Below, one piece after another: positions 1 through 8,380 of a DNA stretch of 64,000 nucleotides. Source of the stretch: DAONFI01 sp035403485 (GTDB taxonomy: Bacteria > Planctomycetota > Phycisphaerae > SM23-33); the NCBI GenBank assembly GCA_964536835.1, contig CAZIAZ010000001.1, forward strand, positions 76,741 to 140,740, given 5' to 3'. Position 1 is the stretch's first letter, and each line of letters starts with the position of its first letter. A program made the position numbers and the translations under genes. The notes under the pieces were generated by a model. The model worked only from the letters and a program-made list of their open reading frames with translations, had not been told where the DNA came from and did no database searches.

Positions 1-6
1 AACGAC

Positions 7-40
7 GCAACAAGTCGCAATTTCAAATTTAACATGCTCT
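7..40 (-). repeat. Interspersed repeat end, left copy
   Basis: Read on the minus strand this stretch begins AGAGCATGTTAAA and matches positions 63920-63953 of the plus strand at 30 of 34 bases. The two copies lie in opposite orientation and both run outwards to the window edges, so each may be the end of a longer element. No ORF or transposase is visible here. The rest of 1-123 is A/T-rich and holds nothing else I recognise. Confidence 0.55.
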
Positions 41-123
41 AAAAAATCCAAGTGGTATTTTTCTGAACGATAATATAACGTTTTTTAAAAATTACTTTCC
101 TCTTAAAAAAATATTTTAACCTG

Positions 124-828
124 TCAATCAACATCCTGCCCTGAAATACCGTCGGTAGTAAGATTCGGATCAGGGTAACCGTCGTTCGCGGTGTGCATTT
201 CCCCGGCACGCAAAAACCGGACCGACCCGTCAGCGAAAACAAAATTCCTTGCGCCGTAATCGCTCCACCAGCCGTTATCCGATGCAAAATCGTCATGGTT
301 GCCGTTCCATTCTCCCGAAAGTATCTTTTTTGACGTATATGTCAGTGCATTGCCGTTCTGCACAATGGTGGGATATTCCGATTGACACGTATAGGAGTAT
401 ACCTTGTCGACCATATCGTTTATCTGTTTTAAAGAATGATAAAAACTCATGGAATAGGCGTAACTCGTAGCGTCGTATGTCGTCTTGGCGGCTGGGTCAG
501 CCGGACAGAGCATGACGGAATGCGCACCGGATATACCGGCATGCATGGCAAGCTCATCAGCCATCACGTCGCGCATGCCGCGGCCCATCCACGTCCAGTA
601 AAACGGCGACGTCGAAACAGGATCCTGCCTGGCCGGGTAAATATCATTATAATTACTGCGATACATCTCGATTGCTTTATAAATATTGCCCAAATTGACC
701 TGGCAGAGGATTTTGCGGCTCATCTCCTTAGCCTGCGAAAGCGACGGCAGAAGAATGCTGGCTAATAATGATATTATCCCCACGACCATCAGAAGTTCGA
801 TTAGTGAAAAGGCTTTTTTTGTGCGCAT
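124..828 (-). CDS. Prepilin-type N-terminal cleavage/methylation protein
   Basis: This 234-residue protein starts with a short basic leader and the type IV pilin-like motif KAFSLIELL, followed by a hydrophobic helix to about residue 28. A prepilin peptidase should cut before the Phe of that motif. The body ends in NFVFADGSVRFL, the DG signature of the planctomycete H-X9-DG pseudopilin families, though the expected His is Asp here (D-X9-DG). Such proteins are abundant in planctomycetes and are thought to be secreted or surface pseudopilins; their individual roles are unknown. GGGAG lies just upstream of the ATG. It is the last gene of a minus-strand run and is separated from fabH by 53 bases, so it may or may not share its transcript. 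Confidence 0.85.
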   Translation of the reverse strand: MRTKKAFSLIELLMVVGIISLLASILLPSLSQAKEMSRKILCQVNLGNIYKAIEMYRSNYNDIYPARQDPVSTSPFYWTWMGRGMRDVMADELAMHAGISGAHSVMLCPADPAAKTTYDATSYAYSMSFYHSLKQINDMVDKVYSYTCQSEYPTIVQNGNALTYTSKKILSGEWNGNHDDFASDNGWWSDYGARNFVFADGSVRFLRAGEMHTANDGYPDPNLTTDGISGQDVD

Positions 829-881
829 ATTCCGACTCCCGTAATAATGGATTCCGAGATTTTCCGTAACAGGCGTGCGTT

Positions 882-1871
882 TCAGAATTTTATAACTGCG
901 CCGGCCCAGGTAAGGCCTGCCCCGAAAGCAACCATGACAATGGTTTTGCCGGAACTCAGGAGACCGTGCCTGGCGGCTTCGTCCAATGCAAGCGGTATCG
1001 ATGCCGCCGACGTGTTGCCGCGTTTGTCGATGTTGACGAAAACTTTTTCTATCGGAAACTTGTGCTTTTCCGTTGCCGACTCGATTATGCGAATGTTTAC
1101 CTGATGCGGCACGACAAGATCAACATCGTTTACTGTCAGATTGGTTTTTTCCATGCAGTCGCCGAGCAGCCATTGCATTTTTTCTACGGCAAACTTGTAG
1201 ACTTCGCGGCCTTTCATCTTTATGAAATGGTCGCGGGCATCCACGGTTTCATGTGACGCAGGAGTTTTCGACCCGCCGGCTGGCGTGCAGATGAAATCCC
1301 AGCCTTCGCCGTCGGCTTTCAGGACTGTATAAAGAACGCCGACATTTTCGTCGGCAGTAGGTTCAAGAATCACCGCTCCGGCGCCGTCACCGAATATGAT
1401 ACAACTGCCCCTGTCCTGATAATCGGTCATGGTCGTAAGCGAGTCGGCTCCGATAACGAGGATTTTTTTATATTTCCCGGTTTCGATAAACTGGCTGCCT
1501 ACAGTCAAACCGTAAATGAAACCACTGCAGGCTGCCGCCAGGTCAAAACATGGTACTTCGGTAGCACCGATGGCTTTCTGGACAAAGCAGGCGGTCGAAG
1601 GAAGCGGCATATCGGGAGTGCAGGTGGCTACGATAATCAGGTCAAGGTCGGTTGCTTTTACGTTGGCGTTTTCAAGCGCGGCAGAGGCAGCTCTGGCGGC
1701 AAGAACGGATGTGTATTCCCCGTCAGAAACGACGTGCCGTTGACGTATGCCGGTGCGCTGAACTATCCATTCGTCGGTGGTGTCGACTATCTTCTCAAAA
1801 TCCTTGTTGGTCATCACCCTGGACGGGACAGCCGACCCGAAGCCGGTTATCTTTGCTCTGACACCTGCCAT
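882..1871 (-). CDS. fabH: Beta-ketoacyl-ACP synthase III (FabH)
   Basis: FabH condenses acetyl-CoA with malonyl-ACP and so starts type II fatty acid synthesis in the cytoplasm. The thiolase-fold catalytic triad is visible: Cys115 in DLAAACSGF, His256 in VVPHQVN and Asn286 in RGNTSAAS. The length of 329 residues is normal. The frame is open from a TTG at 1883, but GGAG six bases before the ATG at 1871 makes that ATG the better start. The order rpmF-plsX-fabH is a widely conserved lipid-synthesis cluster. A GC-rich hairpin lies between plsX and this gene and could attenuate it. Confidence 0.96.
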   Translation of the reverse strand: MAGVRAKITGFGSAVPSRVMTNKDFEKIVDTTDEWIVQRTGIRQRHVVSDGEYTSVLAARAASAALENANVKATDLDLIIVATCTPDMPLPSTACFVQKAIGATEVPCFDLAAACSGFIYGLTVGSQFIETGKYKKILVIGADSLTTMTDYQDRGSCIIFGDGAGAVILEPTADENVGVLYTVLKADGEGWDFICTPAGGSKTPASHETVDARDHFIKMKGREVYKFAVEKMQWLLGDCMEKTNLTVNDVDLVVPHQVNIRIIESATEKHKFPIEKVFVNIDKRGNTSAASIPLALDEAARHGLLSSGKTIVMVAFGAGLTWAGAVIKF

Positions 1872-1891
1872 TGATTGCTCCAATCATTAAG

Positions 1892-1914
1892 TAAAAGGCC
1901 CCATTATGGGGGCC
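1892..1914 (-). terminator. GC hairpin plus short T-run between plsX and fabH
   Basis: On the minus strand GGCCCC and GGGGCC form a 6-bp stem around a short loop and are followed by TTTTAC. It ends about 12 bases before the fabH ribosome-binding site. The T-run is short, so partial termination or attenuation is more likely than a full stop. This is a sequence reading only. Confidence 0.35.
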
Positions 1915-2035
1915 CCGCCAGAATTTTTTTGTTCCTACTTTTCCAGTCAGCCGATTCCGGCTGGCCGGCTCATGGTGCATTTTTCGCAAAAGTAAAGATT
2001 CATTCTGCAATAAAAAATTCAAGCGGCGGCTGTTT

Positions 2036-3040
2036 TCAGACCGTTACTTCAACATCATTCGCCAGATGTTCCAGAATATGCTGGTTAACATCCTGACTGC
2101 CGAAAATTTTGGCTTTTAATATGGCGTTCATTATGCCGCTGGAACTGCTGGCACCGTGGCATATCAGCCATATGCCGTCCATGCCCAGAAGCGGCGCACC
2201 GCCGTAATTGTTCGAATCAAACTCTTCCGCAAGCTTGCCGACGACCTGTAAAACGCGGCCGAGCTGGTCGGGCATGATTTCCTCAAACTTCTGCAACATG
2301 CCCTTGACTATGCTTTCCGCCATCCCCTCGATAACCTTGAGGATGACATTGCCCACAAACCCTTCGCAGACCATCACGTCGGCTACGCCGCGCAGGATGT
2401 CCCGCCCTTCGACGTTGCCTACGAACCGGATGCGCTTTTCTGCCCGCATCAATTCATTAGTCTGCTTTACAAGGTCGTTGCCTTTGACGTCCTCCTCGCC
2501 GATGCTTATAAGACCGACGCGGGGATTTTCAACATTGTGCGTATACTTGAGATACTCTGAGCACATGATGCCGTATTGCAGCAGATTCTGCGGCCGACAG
2601 TTTACGTTAGCCCCGACGTCGCACAGGGCGAATATGCCCTTAAACGTCGGTGCCACCACCATTATGCCCGGCCTGGCAACGCCCTTCAGACGTCTCATAT
2701 ACATCTGGGCAGCCGCCACGCATGCGCCGGTATTGCCCGCCGATATGCAGGCGTCAATTTCGCCTTCACGATGCTGAACAGTCATAACCACCAGCGAGGA
2801 ATCCTTTTTCGAACGGATTGCCTCAACCGGCGAATCGTCCATCGCCACGACCTGCGACGTATGGACTACTTCTATCAGCGAGACATCGTCAGCCTTGGCC
2901 AATTCGGCGGTAATAGCATCACGGTCGCCAAACAGGACAATCCGGTCGCCTGAGTCCAACCTGGACTGGGCGGCTACCGCGCCGGCGACCACGACTGATA
3001 TGCCGCGATCACCACCCATAGCATCGACACCAATACGCAT
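2036..3040 (-). CDS. plsX: Phosphate acyltransferase PlsX
   Basis: PlsX makes acyl-phosphate from acyl-ACP, the donor for the membrane enzyme PlsY in the first step of phosphatidic acid synthesis. The N-terminal GVDAMGGD motif (residues 4-11) is diagnostic and the length of 334 residues matches the family. GGAG precedes the ATG by seven bases. It follows rpmF by 25 bases and precedes fabH, so ribosomal protein L32 and membrane lipid genes share one transcript. The upstream yceD gene that often heads this cluster is not present; the oad operon ends there instead. Confidence 0.97.
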   Translation of the reverse strand: MRIGVDAMGGDRGISVVVAGAVAAQSRLDSGDRIVLFGDRDAITAELAKADDVSLIEVVHTSQVVAMDDSPVEAIRSKKDSSLVVMTVQHREGEIDACISAGNTGACVAAAQMYMRRLKGVARPGIMVVAPTFKGIFALCDVGANVNCRPQNLLQYGIMCSEYLKYTHNVENPRVGLISIGEEDVKGNDLVKQTNELMRAEKRIRFVGNVEGRDILRGVADVMVCEGFVGNVILKVIEGMAESIVKGMLQKFEEIMPDQLGRVLQVVGKLAEEFDSNNYGGAPLLGMDGIWLICHGASSSSGIMNAILKAKIFGSQDVNQHILEHLANDVEVTV

Positions 3041-3065
3041 ATACTCGCTCCAGATAGTTTCTGGC

Positions 3066-3248
3066 TTACTTTTCTTCGTTGACCTTGAGGCTCAGCCCGG
3101 GCCGGACATAGCCGCAATTATCACACGCCGCATGGGGCAGCTTGGGAGAATTGCAACGGGGGCAATCTACATAGTTAGCCGGTACGTGAGCATTATGGCT
3201 ACGACGGCGACGTGTCCGTGAACGGCTGATTTTATATTTCGGTACCAT
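3066..3248 (-). CDS. rpmF: 50S ribosomal protein L32
   Basis: This 60-residue protein starts MVPKYKISRSRTRRRR and carries two CxxC pairs (CPRC and CDNC) of a zinc ribbon, as in the zinc-binding form of L32. The frame remains open to 3338, but AGGAAAA directly before the ATG at 3248 and the family's usual length support this start. It is the first gene of the rpmF-plsX-fabH run and lies about 125 bases behind a good sigma-70 promoter. Confidence 0.96.
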   Translation of the reverse strand: MVPKYKISRSRTRRRRSHNAHVPANYVDCPRCNSPKLPHAACDNCGYVRPGLSLKVNEEK

Positions 3249-3373
3249 TTTTCCTGTTCCTGTATCCTGTAAAACCAAAATGGGCTGTGCAGCGCAATGC
3301 CAGCCCGCATATAACCTTGCAAAAATCATTTTGCGCACAACACCTGCGCGCCCGTTTTACGTACGGAGCGGGA

Positions 3374-3402
3374 AAAATACCCGCTAAACGCCTCTTTGTC
3401 AA
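3374..3402 (-). promoter_or_regulatory. Sigma-70-type promoter of rpmF-plsX-fabH
   Basis: The minus strand has a perfect TTGACA (3397-3402), a 17-base spacer and TATTTT (3374-3379). It lies just after the oadB terminator and upstream of rpmF. Confidence 0.65.
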
Positions 3403-3403
3403 G

Positions 3404-3446
3404 AAAAAAAACCCGCATGCGACGACTTCCGCCGCTACACGCGGGT
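3404..3446 (-). terminator. Intrinsic terminator of the oad operon
   Basis: On the minus strand ACCCGCGTG pairs with CATGCGGGT (one G-U pair) and is followed at once by a run of about eight T. The loop can form an inner hairpin. It lies about 50 bases after the oadB stop codon and directly before the rpmF promoter. Confidence 0.75.
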
Positions 3447-3495
3447 CAATGTTTTGCCTTACGATATCTTAAAATCCGGCGTTTACAGCCGTCCT

Positions 3496-4977
3496 TCATT
3501 TGCACAGTGCCAGAAGAACGCCAGCCGCCACCGCTGACCCGATAACGCCAGCCACATTCGGGCCCATGGCATGCATGAGCAGAAAATTGTGCGGGTCTTC
3601 TTCCTGGCCGACCTTATTGCAGACGCGGGCAGCCATCGGCACGGCGGATACGCCCGCAGCTCCGATAAGCGGATTTATCTTGTTCTTGCTGAACATATTC
3701 ATTATGTGTGCCATAATCACGCCGCCGGCTGTGCCGAAACTGAACGCTATCAGGCCCAGAACCAATATGTATATCGTCTGAAGATTAAGGAATTTGTCCG
3801 CTGCCAGCTTCATGCCGACGGAAAGGCCCAGGAAAATCGTAACTATATTGATAAGAGCGTTGGCCATCGTCGTGCTCAGACGCTCAACCACGCCAGACTC
3901 CTTGGCCAGATTGCCGAACATCAGTGCGCCGATAAGCGGACATGCACTGGGCAACAGCACCGCACAAAGGCCCAAAACTACCAACGGGAAAAGAATCTTT
4001 TCCAACTTGGAAACATGCCTGAGCTGTTCCATTTTTATGGCTCGCTGCTTTTTGGTAGTCAACAGCCGCATTATGGGCGGCTGAATTATCGGCACAAGGG
4101 CCATGTAACTGTATGCCGCCACGGCAATTGCGCCCAGCAAATCCGGCGCCAGCTTGCGAGCCACGAATATCGACGTCGGGCCGTCCGCACCGCCGATAAT
4201 GCCTATCGCCGACGCCTGGTTAATATCGAAGCCCAACATCAACGCACCAAAAAGCGTGGTAAAAATGCCTAACTGTGCAGCTCCGCCGAGTAGTGCCGTC
4301 TTGGGATTGGCAAGCAGCGGGCCGAAGTCGGTCATAGCTCCTACGCCCATGAAAATTATCAGCGGAAACAGGCCCGTAGCTACGCCGGTTTCATAAATAA
4401 TCGTTAAAAAACCGTCGGTTTCCTGATAAGGTTTGAATTTTTCGCCGGCAGCGGCGGCTTTGGCGGCATAAAAGCTGTTGAACGCCGCCACAGCTACCGA
4501 CTTCTGCGTTCGTAAATAGCTGGCAAAATCGGGGTTTATAACCATTTTGCCGGCCTTTTCGCTGACAGTGGGAGTCTTTTTCGCGGCAGCTTTAGCCTGC
4601 TCGCCTTCAGCCCTCGCCACCATGTGATTGATATATTCCTTCTCAATGCTTGCCAGCAGATTGTTGTTCGGGTCGGCATTGTCGGCGATGGCAACTATTT
4701 TTGCGTTATCCATCTTTGAATATTCCTGGGCAAGGAAATAATTGTATTCCGTCGCCGGCGGCGTACAGTCGGTAATGCCGGCTAGCGGAATATTCGAGAG
4801 TATGCAGCCAAAGCCTATTGGAATCAGCAACAGCGGCTCAAACCCCTTGCGGATAGCCAGAAACAGCAGCACACAGCCTACGCCCAGCATTACCAGATTC
4901 TGCCAGCCTGTGCCCGTGACGAACTGACTCAGGCCGGTCTGCAACCACAGGTCGTGGAAACATTCTACTATATTCAT
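3496..4977 (-). CDS. oadB: Sodium-translocating decarboxylase, beta subunit (OadB)
   Basis: OadB is the integral-membrane subunit that couples decarboxylation of carboxybiotin to Na+ export. The family motif GGADGPTSIF is present with the conserved Asp at 265, and so is the late AAGVSAVPMAARV segment. At 493 residues it is longer than the usual 375-435. The excess is a roughly 115-residue Lys/Ala-rich soluble insertion at about residues 70-188, between the second membrane segment and the YETG..FPLIIFMGVGAMTDFGP region. GGGAG precedes the ATG. It is the last gene of oadG-oadA-oadB and ends at a strong terminator. The complex could act on oxaloacetate or another acyl-CoA; sequence alone does not decide. 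Confidence 0.93.
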   Translation of the reverse strand: MNIVECFHDLWLQTGLSQFVTGTGWQNLVMLGVGCVLLFLAIRKGFEPLLLIPIGFGCILSNIPLAGITDCTPPATEYNYFLAQEYSKMDNAKIVAIADNADPNNNLLASIEKEYINHMVARAEGEQAKAAAKKTPTVSEKAGKMVINPDFASYLRTQKSVAVAAFNSFYAAKAAAAGEKFKPYQETDGFLTIIYETGVATGLFPLIIFMGVGAMTDFGPLLANPKTALLGGAAQLGIFTTLFGALMLGFDINQASAIGIIGGADGPTSIFVARKLAPDLLGAIAVAAYSYMALVPIIQPPIMRLLTTKKQRAIKMEQLRHVSKLEKILFPLVVLGLCAVLLPSACPLIGALMFGNLAKESGVVERLSTTMANALINIVTIFLGLSVGMKLAADKFLNLQTIYILVLGLIAFSFGTAGGVIMAHIMNMFSKNKINPLIGAAGVSAVPMAARVCNKVGQEEDPHNFLLMHAMGPNVAGVIGSAVAAGVLLALCK

Positions 4978-5000
4978 GATACTGCTCCCTTATATATTGC

Positions 5001-6851
5001 TCAGGCGCTGATATGAACGAGTTCATCGCTGGCATTTATCTGGTCACCCTGCTTGACAAGCACACGGGCAATAGTGCCGCTGAACTGGCTTTTGATTTCC
5101 GTTTCCATCTTCATGGCTTCCATAACCATGAGCACGTCGCCTTCCGAAACGCTATCGCCTTCCGCAGCTTCCATGCGAACTATAACACCCGGCAGAGGCG
5201 CTTTCACGACATGGTCAGCCGCCGATGAAAGGCCGGCGACACCACCATTGCCGTTGCCGTTACCACTGCCAACAGCTGCGGCAAAACCTTCACCAACGGC
5301 ATAATTGTAACTTCTGCCGTTGACAACCGCCTTGCCGCCGTCAAGTTGCACATTATACTTCTTGCCATTGAGCGTAACGCAGTATGCGCCGTTCGCATTC
5401 GCACTTTTGACGGATGCGGCTGTGCCGGTGGCGGCTTTGGAAGCAGGCTCGTTCTTGCGAACGCCCAGCGTGCAATTGCCCTTCAGGAACGCTATACCCT
5501 TATCGCCGCAGGCTGCGGCAATAAATATATTCTCATCGCTCAGGTCGGTTATGCCTGCTTCGGTAAGTTTCTTTTTAGCTGCAGCGACGCCTTTGGCCGG
5601 ATTGCCGTCATTGAGCAGACGAGGATCCTGCGTAGTCGGTTCGAGCTTGAGCTGGTCGGCGGCTAATTTTACGATTTCTTCGTCCGGCGCAACCGGCGTC
5701 TTGCCGAAATAACCCAAAACCATTTTGCCGTAACCCTCGGCGATTTTCTTCCACGGCCCGAACATGACGTTGTTGAACGCCTGCTGGAAATAAAACTGAC
5801 TTACCGGCGTAACGCTCGTGCCGAAACCGCCGCGGCAAACGACTTCGCTCATGGCCTTTATGCAATCGTCGTACTTATCCATAATCCCGTTATCGCGCAA
5901 CATCTGCGTATTGGCGGTAAGTGCGCCGCCGGGCATGGGCGACCACGGAATAAGCGGTTCGACGGCAGAGGCTTCGGGCGGCATGAAATAGTCCTTCATG
6001 CAATTTTTGAATATCTCTTCAGCCTCGCGCAGCTTATCCACGTCAAAGCCGAGCTCATATTCCGTTCCCCTCAACGCGTGCCACATAGTCAATACGTCCG
6101 GCTGACCAGTGCCGCCGCTCATGGGATTCAGGCCCAGGTCTATCTGAGAAGCGCCTGCGTCAAGCGCAGACCTGTAAACCAGCACACTCGTGCCGGCGGT
6201 TTCGTGCGTATGCATTACTATGGGCATGTCCTGGCCGAGCTTGGCGCGAGCCTGCCGGACAGTCTCGTACACGACCGACGGCGTCGCCGTGCCGGATGCG
6301 TCCTTGAAACAAAGGCTATCGAATTCAACGTCTGCGGCAAGTATCCTGTCCAGGCAGCCTATGTAAAACTCAGGGGTATGTGCACCCTCACAGCCTGGCG
6401 GAAGAGCCATCATCGTTATGACTATCTCATGCCTGAGGCCATGCTTCTTTATGCACTGGCCGGAAAAAATGAGGTTATTGACGTCATTCAACGCGTCAAA
6501 GTTGCGAATCGTAGTAGTGCCATGCTTTTTGAAAAGTTTTGCGTGCAGGTCGATAATATCGCTGGACTGGCTGTCCAGCCCGACGACGTTAATGCCGCGT
6601 GCAAGAGTCTGAAGATTTACATCCTGGCCGACCGTACGACGGAATTCGTCCATGCTGTCGAAAGCGTTTTCGCCGCAATAAAAAAACGGCGACTGGAAAC
6701 GCGCGCCGCCGCCGAATTCAAAATGCCGGATGCCGGCTTTATGGGCAGCCTCAACGGCAGGCATGAAGTCTTTCGTAAAAACACGCGCACCGACGACCGA
6801 CTGAAAACCGTCGCGGAACGCCGTCACCATTACATTAACTTTCCTGGTCAT
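5001..6851 (-). CDS. oadA: Biotin-dependent carboxyltransferase/decarboxylase alpha subunit (OadA or PycB type)
   Basis: The N-terminal 300 residues form an HMGL-like TIM barrel with the metal-binding FRDGFQS and the HTHETAG motif. A conserved carboxyltransferase domain follows. After a Gly/Asn-rich linker near residue 530 comes a biotinyl domain with EAMKMETE, where Lys581 is the biotinylation site. The protein moves carboxyl from its keto-acid substrate to biotin; OadB then decarboxylates it. Its place between oadG and oadB argues for a membrane Na+ pump rather than a soluble pyruvate carboxylase. The gene is 616 codons long. The adjacent divergent birA supplies the ligase that would modify Lys581. 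Confidence 0.94.
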   Translation of the reverse strand: MTRKVNVMVTAFRDGFQSVVGARVFTKDFMPAVEAAHKAGIRHFEFGGGARFQSPFFYCGENAFDSMDEFRRTVGQDVNLQTLARGINVVGLDSQSSDIIDLHAKLFKKHGTTTIRNFDALNDVNNLIFSGQCIKKHGLRHEIVITMMALPPGCEGAHTPEFYIGCLDRILAADVEFDSLCFKDASGTATPSVVYETVRQARAKLGQDMPIVMHTHETAGTSVLVYRSALDAGASQIDLGLNPMSGGTGQPDVLTMWHALRGTEYELGFDVDKLREAEEIFKNCMKDYFMPPEASAVEPLIPWSPMPGGALTANTQMLRDNGIMDKYDDCIKAMSEVVCRGGFGTSVTPVSQFYFQQAFNNVMFGPWKKIAEGYGKMVLGYFGKTPVAPDEEIVKLAADQLKLEPTTQDPRLLNDGNPAKGVAAAKKKLTEAGITDLSDENIFIAAACGDKGIAFLKGNCTLGVRKNEPASKAATGTAASVKSANANGAYCVTLNGKKYNVQLDGGKAVVNGRSYNYAVGEGFAAAVGSGNGNGNGGVAGLSSAADHVVKAPLPGVIVRMEAAEGDSVSEGDVLMVMEAMKMETEIKSQFSGTIARVLVKQGDQINASDELVHISA

Positions 6852-6921
6852 ATTCCGATATCCTGTTTATTGGGTTAAAATTGAAAAACAGCTTGTAGAG
6901 TTCATGAAAATATCGCGAAAA

Positions 6922-7155
6922 TCAGTTCTGAACACTGGCGACGGCAACGGCGGCGGCAACGGCGGCCTCATCGTCACCATTGTTGTTCTTCTTGACTTTC
7001 GCCACAGGCACTTTTTCAGGAAAAAACTTACTCAGCCATGCCGACAGCTTCGCACAGAACCCCATCGCCCATATCATCACGCTCAGAAAAATGTAGACCA
7101 CGCCCATTCCGACGCAGAGAAACACAACGCCTTCTTCCATTATTCTTTCGAGCAT
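6922..7155 (-). CDS. oadG: Decarboxylase gamma subunit (OadG family)
   Basis: This is a small 77-residue protein with one membrane segment (about residues 8-33) and a charged, then Ala/Val-rich tail. Its size, topology and place before oadA match OadG, which helps assemble the Na+ pump and links the alpha subunit to the beta subunit. GGAG lies nine bases upstream of the ATG. Sequence conservation in this family is weak, so the call rests partly on context. Confidence 0.82.
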   Translation of the reverse strand: MLERIMEEGVVFLCVGMGVVYIFLSVMIWAMGFCAKLSAWLSKFFPEKVPVAKVKKNNNGDDEAAVAAAVAVASVQN

Positions 7156-7236
7156 TTTCTTTTTCTCCAGCCATTACAGACTTTTACAGACTTTTAAAAA
7201 AACTCGCCTTTTCACTTATTCAAACAGGGTACGTCA

Positions 7237-7440
7237 TATAATGCCGTTAATTCTGTAAAAACGGCGTCATATGGATAGACCTTTACCGCAGAACGTAAGC
7301 AGTCCGATAGCCATTATGGCATTAAATGGGCAGTTCCTGGCAAACCAGGGTCGGGCCTGCCATGATTCCGCCGCAGAGGGAGAGCGGAAACAAACGTTCA
7401 AGTCAGGCCGCACTTAGAGGACGCAAACGGCTGCCGATTC
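7237..7440 (+). ncRNA. Candidate structured RNA upstream of birA
   Basis: A perfect TATAAT sits at 7237-7242, with only a weak -35. The next 190 bases contain nested hairpins: GGCAG/CTGCC (7329-7333 with 7357-7361) enclosing CCTGG/CCAGG (7336-7340 with 7345-7349), then TTCCGC/GCGGAA (7366-7371 with 7384-7389). I compared it by eye with SRP RNA, 6S RNA, tmRNA, RNase P RNA and c-di-GMP riboswitches. A GTCAGG and a GGACGCAAA recall parts of those, but neither fits as a whole. The family is therefore unassigned, and the end is a guess. Confidence 0.3.
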
Positions 7441-7548
7441 ACAAATCAATTCGAGCATAACCTAAACCGCACTCATTTTTCAAGAGCATTTTTTCAATAT
7501 TTTGATAACTTTTTATCGAATAGCCTTGCAGAAAATGTCGCCCGCCGG

Positions 7549-7576
7549 TTGACTTGCCGCCACAAGGTCTTACAAT
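7549..7576 (+). promoter_or_regulatory. Sigma-70-type promoter of birA
   Basis: TTGACT (7549-7554), a 16-base spacer and TACAAT (7571-7576) lie about 25 bases before the birA start codon. The upstream in-frame ATG falls on the -35 box, which supports the later start. Confidence 0.7.
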
Positions 7577-7602
7577 ACAAGGCGTTATCAGGAGCTTATT
7601 GC

Positions 7603-8352
7603 ATGTATTTCCAGCCTGTGAAAAAATTCGACTCTTTAGCTTCCACCAGCATCCGGTTGCGTGAAATGTTAAACGCCGACCCGACACTGCCCGGCGGCCT
7701 CGTTATATGCGCAGCCGGACAAATTGACGGCAGAGGCAGATTCGACCGAAAATGGATATCGCCTGCCGGAGATTGCCTTACATTCTCCGCCCTGCTGCGT
7801 ATCGACGTACCTGCGGAATACCTGCTTTCCCTGCCGATGGTCGTCAGCGTCGCAGTAACCAGAATGCTCAAAAAACTGAACATCGACGCAAAACTCAAAT
7901 GGCCCAATGACGTGTTGGTGAACAACAGGAAAATCTGCGGAATTTTGTGCGAAAACGTGTCGATGAAAAACTGCACCGTGCCGGCGGCGATTATCGGGGT
8001 CGGCCTTAACGTGAACCTTTCAGCCGATGCAGCCGCTGAAATTTCACAGCCCGCGACATCCATGCTTATTGAAACATCGCAGAAATACAGCATTGACGGC
8101 GTTCTGAACATACTGCTGGAAGCGTTGGATGCCGCCGTATCCGCATGGGCCGGAGAAGGCTTTGTCGCCGCGCGGCAGACATGGCTGGCCAATACGGACG
8201 ACATCGGCAGAGACGTGGAAATTCACTCGACAGGTGAAATCTTCAGAGGCACAATAATCGGCCTCGGCCGATTCGGCCAACTCCTGGTAAAAGACGCCGA
8301 AGGTGTTTCGAGGGAAATCCTCGAAGGCGACGTAAAAGTCACGAGGCAATAA
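7603..8352 (+). CDS. birA: Biotin--protein ligase (class I BirA)
   Basis: The enzyme activates biotin with ATP and attaches it to a lysine of carrier domains such as that of OadA. The ligase motifs GRGR (43-46) and KWPNDV (99-104) are both present, and the 249 residues end in the small C-terminal SH3-like domain. There is no N-terminal DNA-binding domain, so it should not act as a repressor. AGGAG lies eight bases before this ATG; an upstream in-frame ATG at 7549 lies inside the promoter. It is transcribed away from the biotin-dependent oad operon and may be co-transcribed with the following genes. Confidence 0.95.
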   Translation: MYFQPVKKFDSLASTSIRLREMLNADPTLPGGLVICAAGQIDGRGRFDRKWISPAGDCLTFSALLRIDVPAEYLLSLPMVVSVAVTRMLKKLNIDAKLKWPNDVLVNNRKICGILCENVSMKNCTVPAAIIGVGLNVNLSADAAAEISQPATSMLIETSQKYSIDGVLNILLEALDAAVSAWAGEGFVAARQTWLANTDDIGRDVEIHSTGEIFRGTIIGLGRFGQLLVKDAEGVSREILEGDVKVTRQ

Positions 8353-8380
8353 TAAACAAAAAAAACGAAGCGTTAAAAAA

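Larger units (their letters stand above)
7156..7602. other. Divergent intergenic region oadG/birA
   Basis: This 447-base gap must hold the promoter of the oad operon (minus strand, not clearly placed) and that of birA (plus strand, 7549-7576). Between them lies a hairpin-rich stretch with its own perfect TATAAT, described as a candidate RNA. No protein-coding frame is convincing. Confidence 0.7.

Noticed and set aside
1516..1861. Long frames antisense to fabH, secY, rpoA and other genes
   Set aside because: They mirror genes with clear family membership and show no ribosome-binding sites or conserved motifs of their own.
7390..7440. GTCAGGCCG...GGACGCAAACGG as SRP RNA or a c-di-GMP riboswitch
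   Set aside because: The SRP loop needs AGCAG on the 3' side, and the c-di-GMP class needs a conserved second stem after GGACGCAAA. Neither is present.
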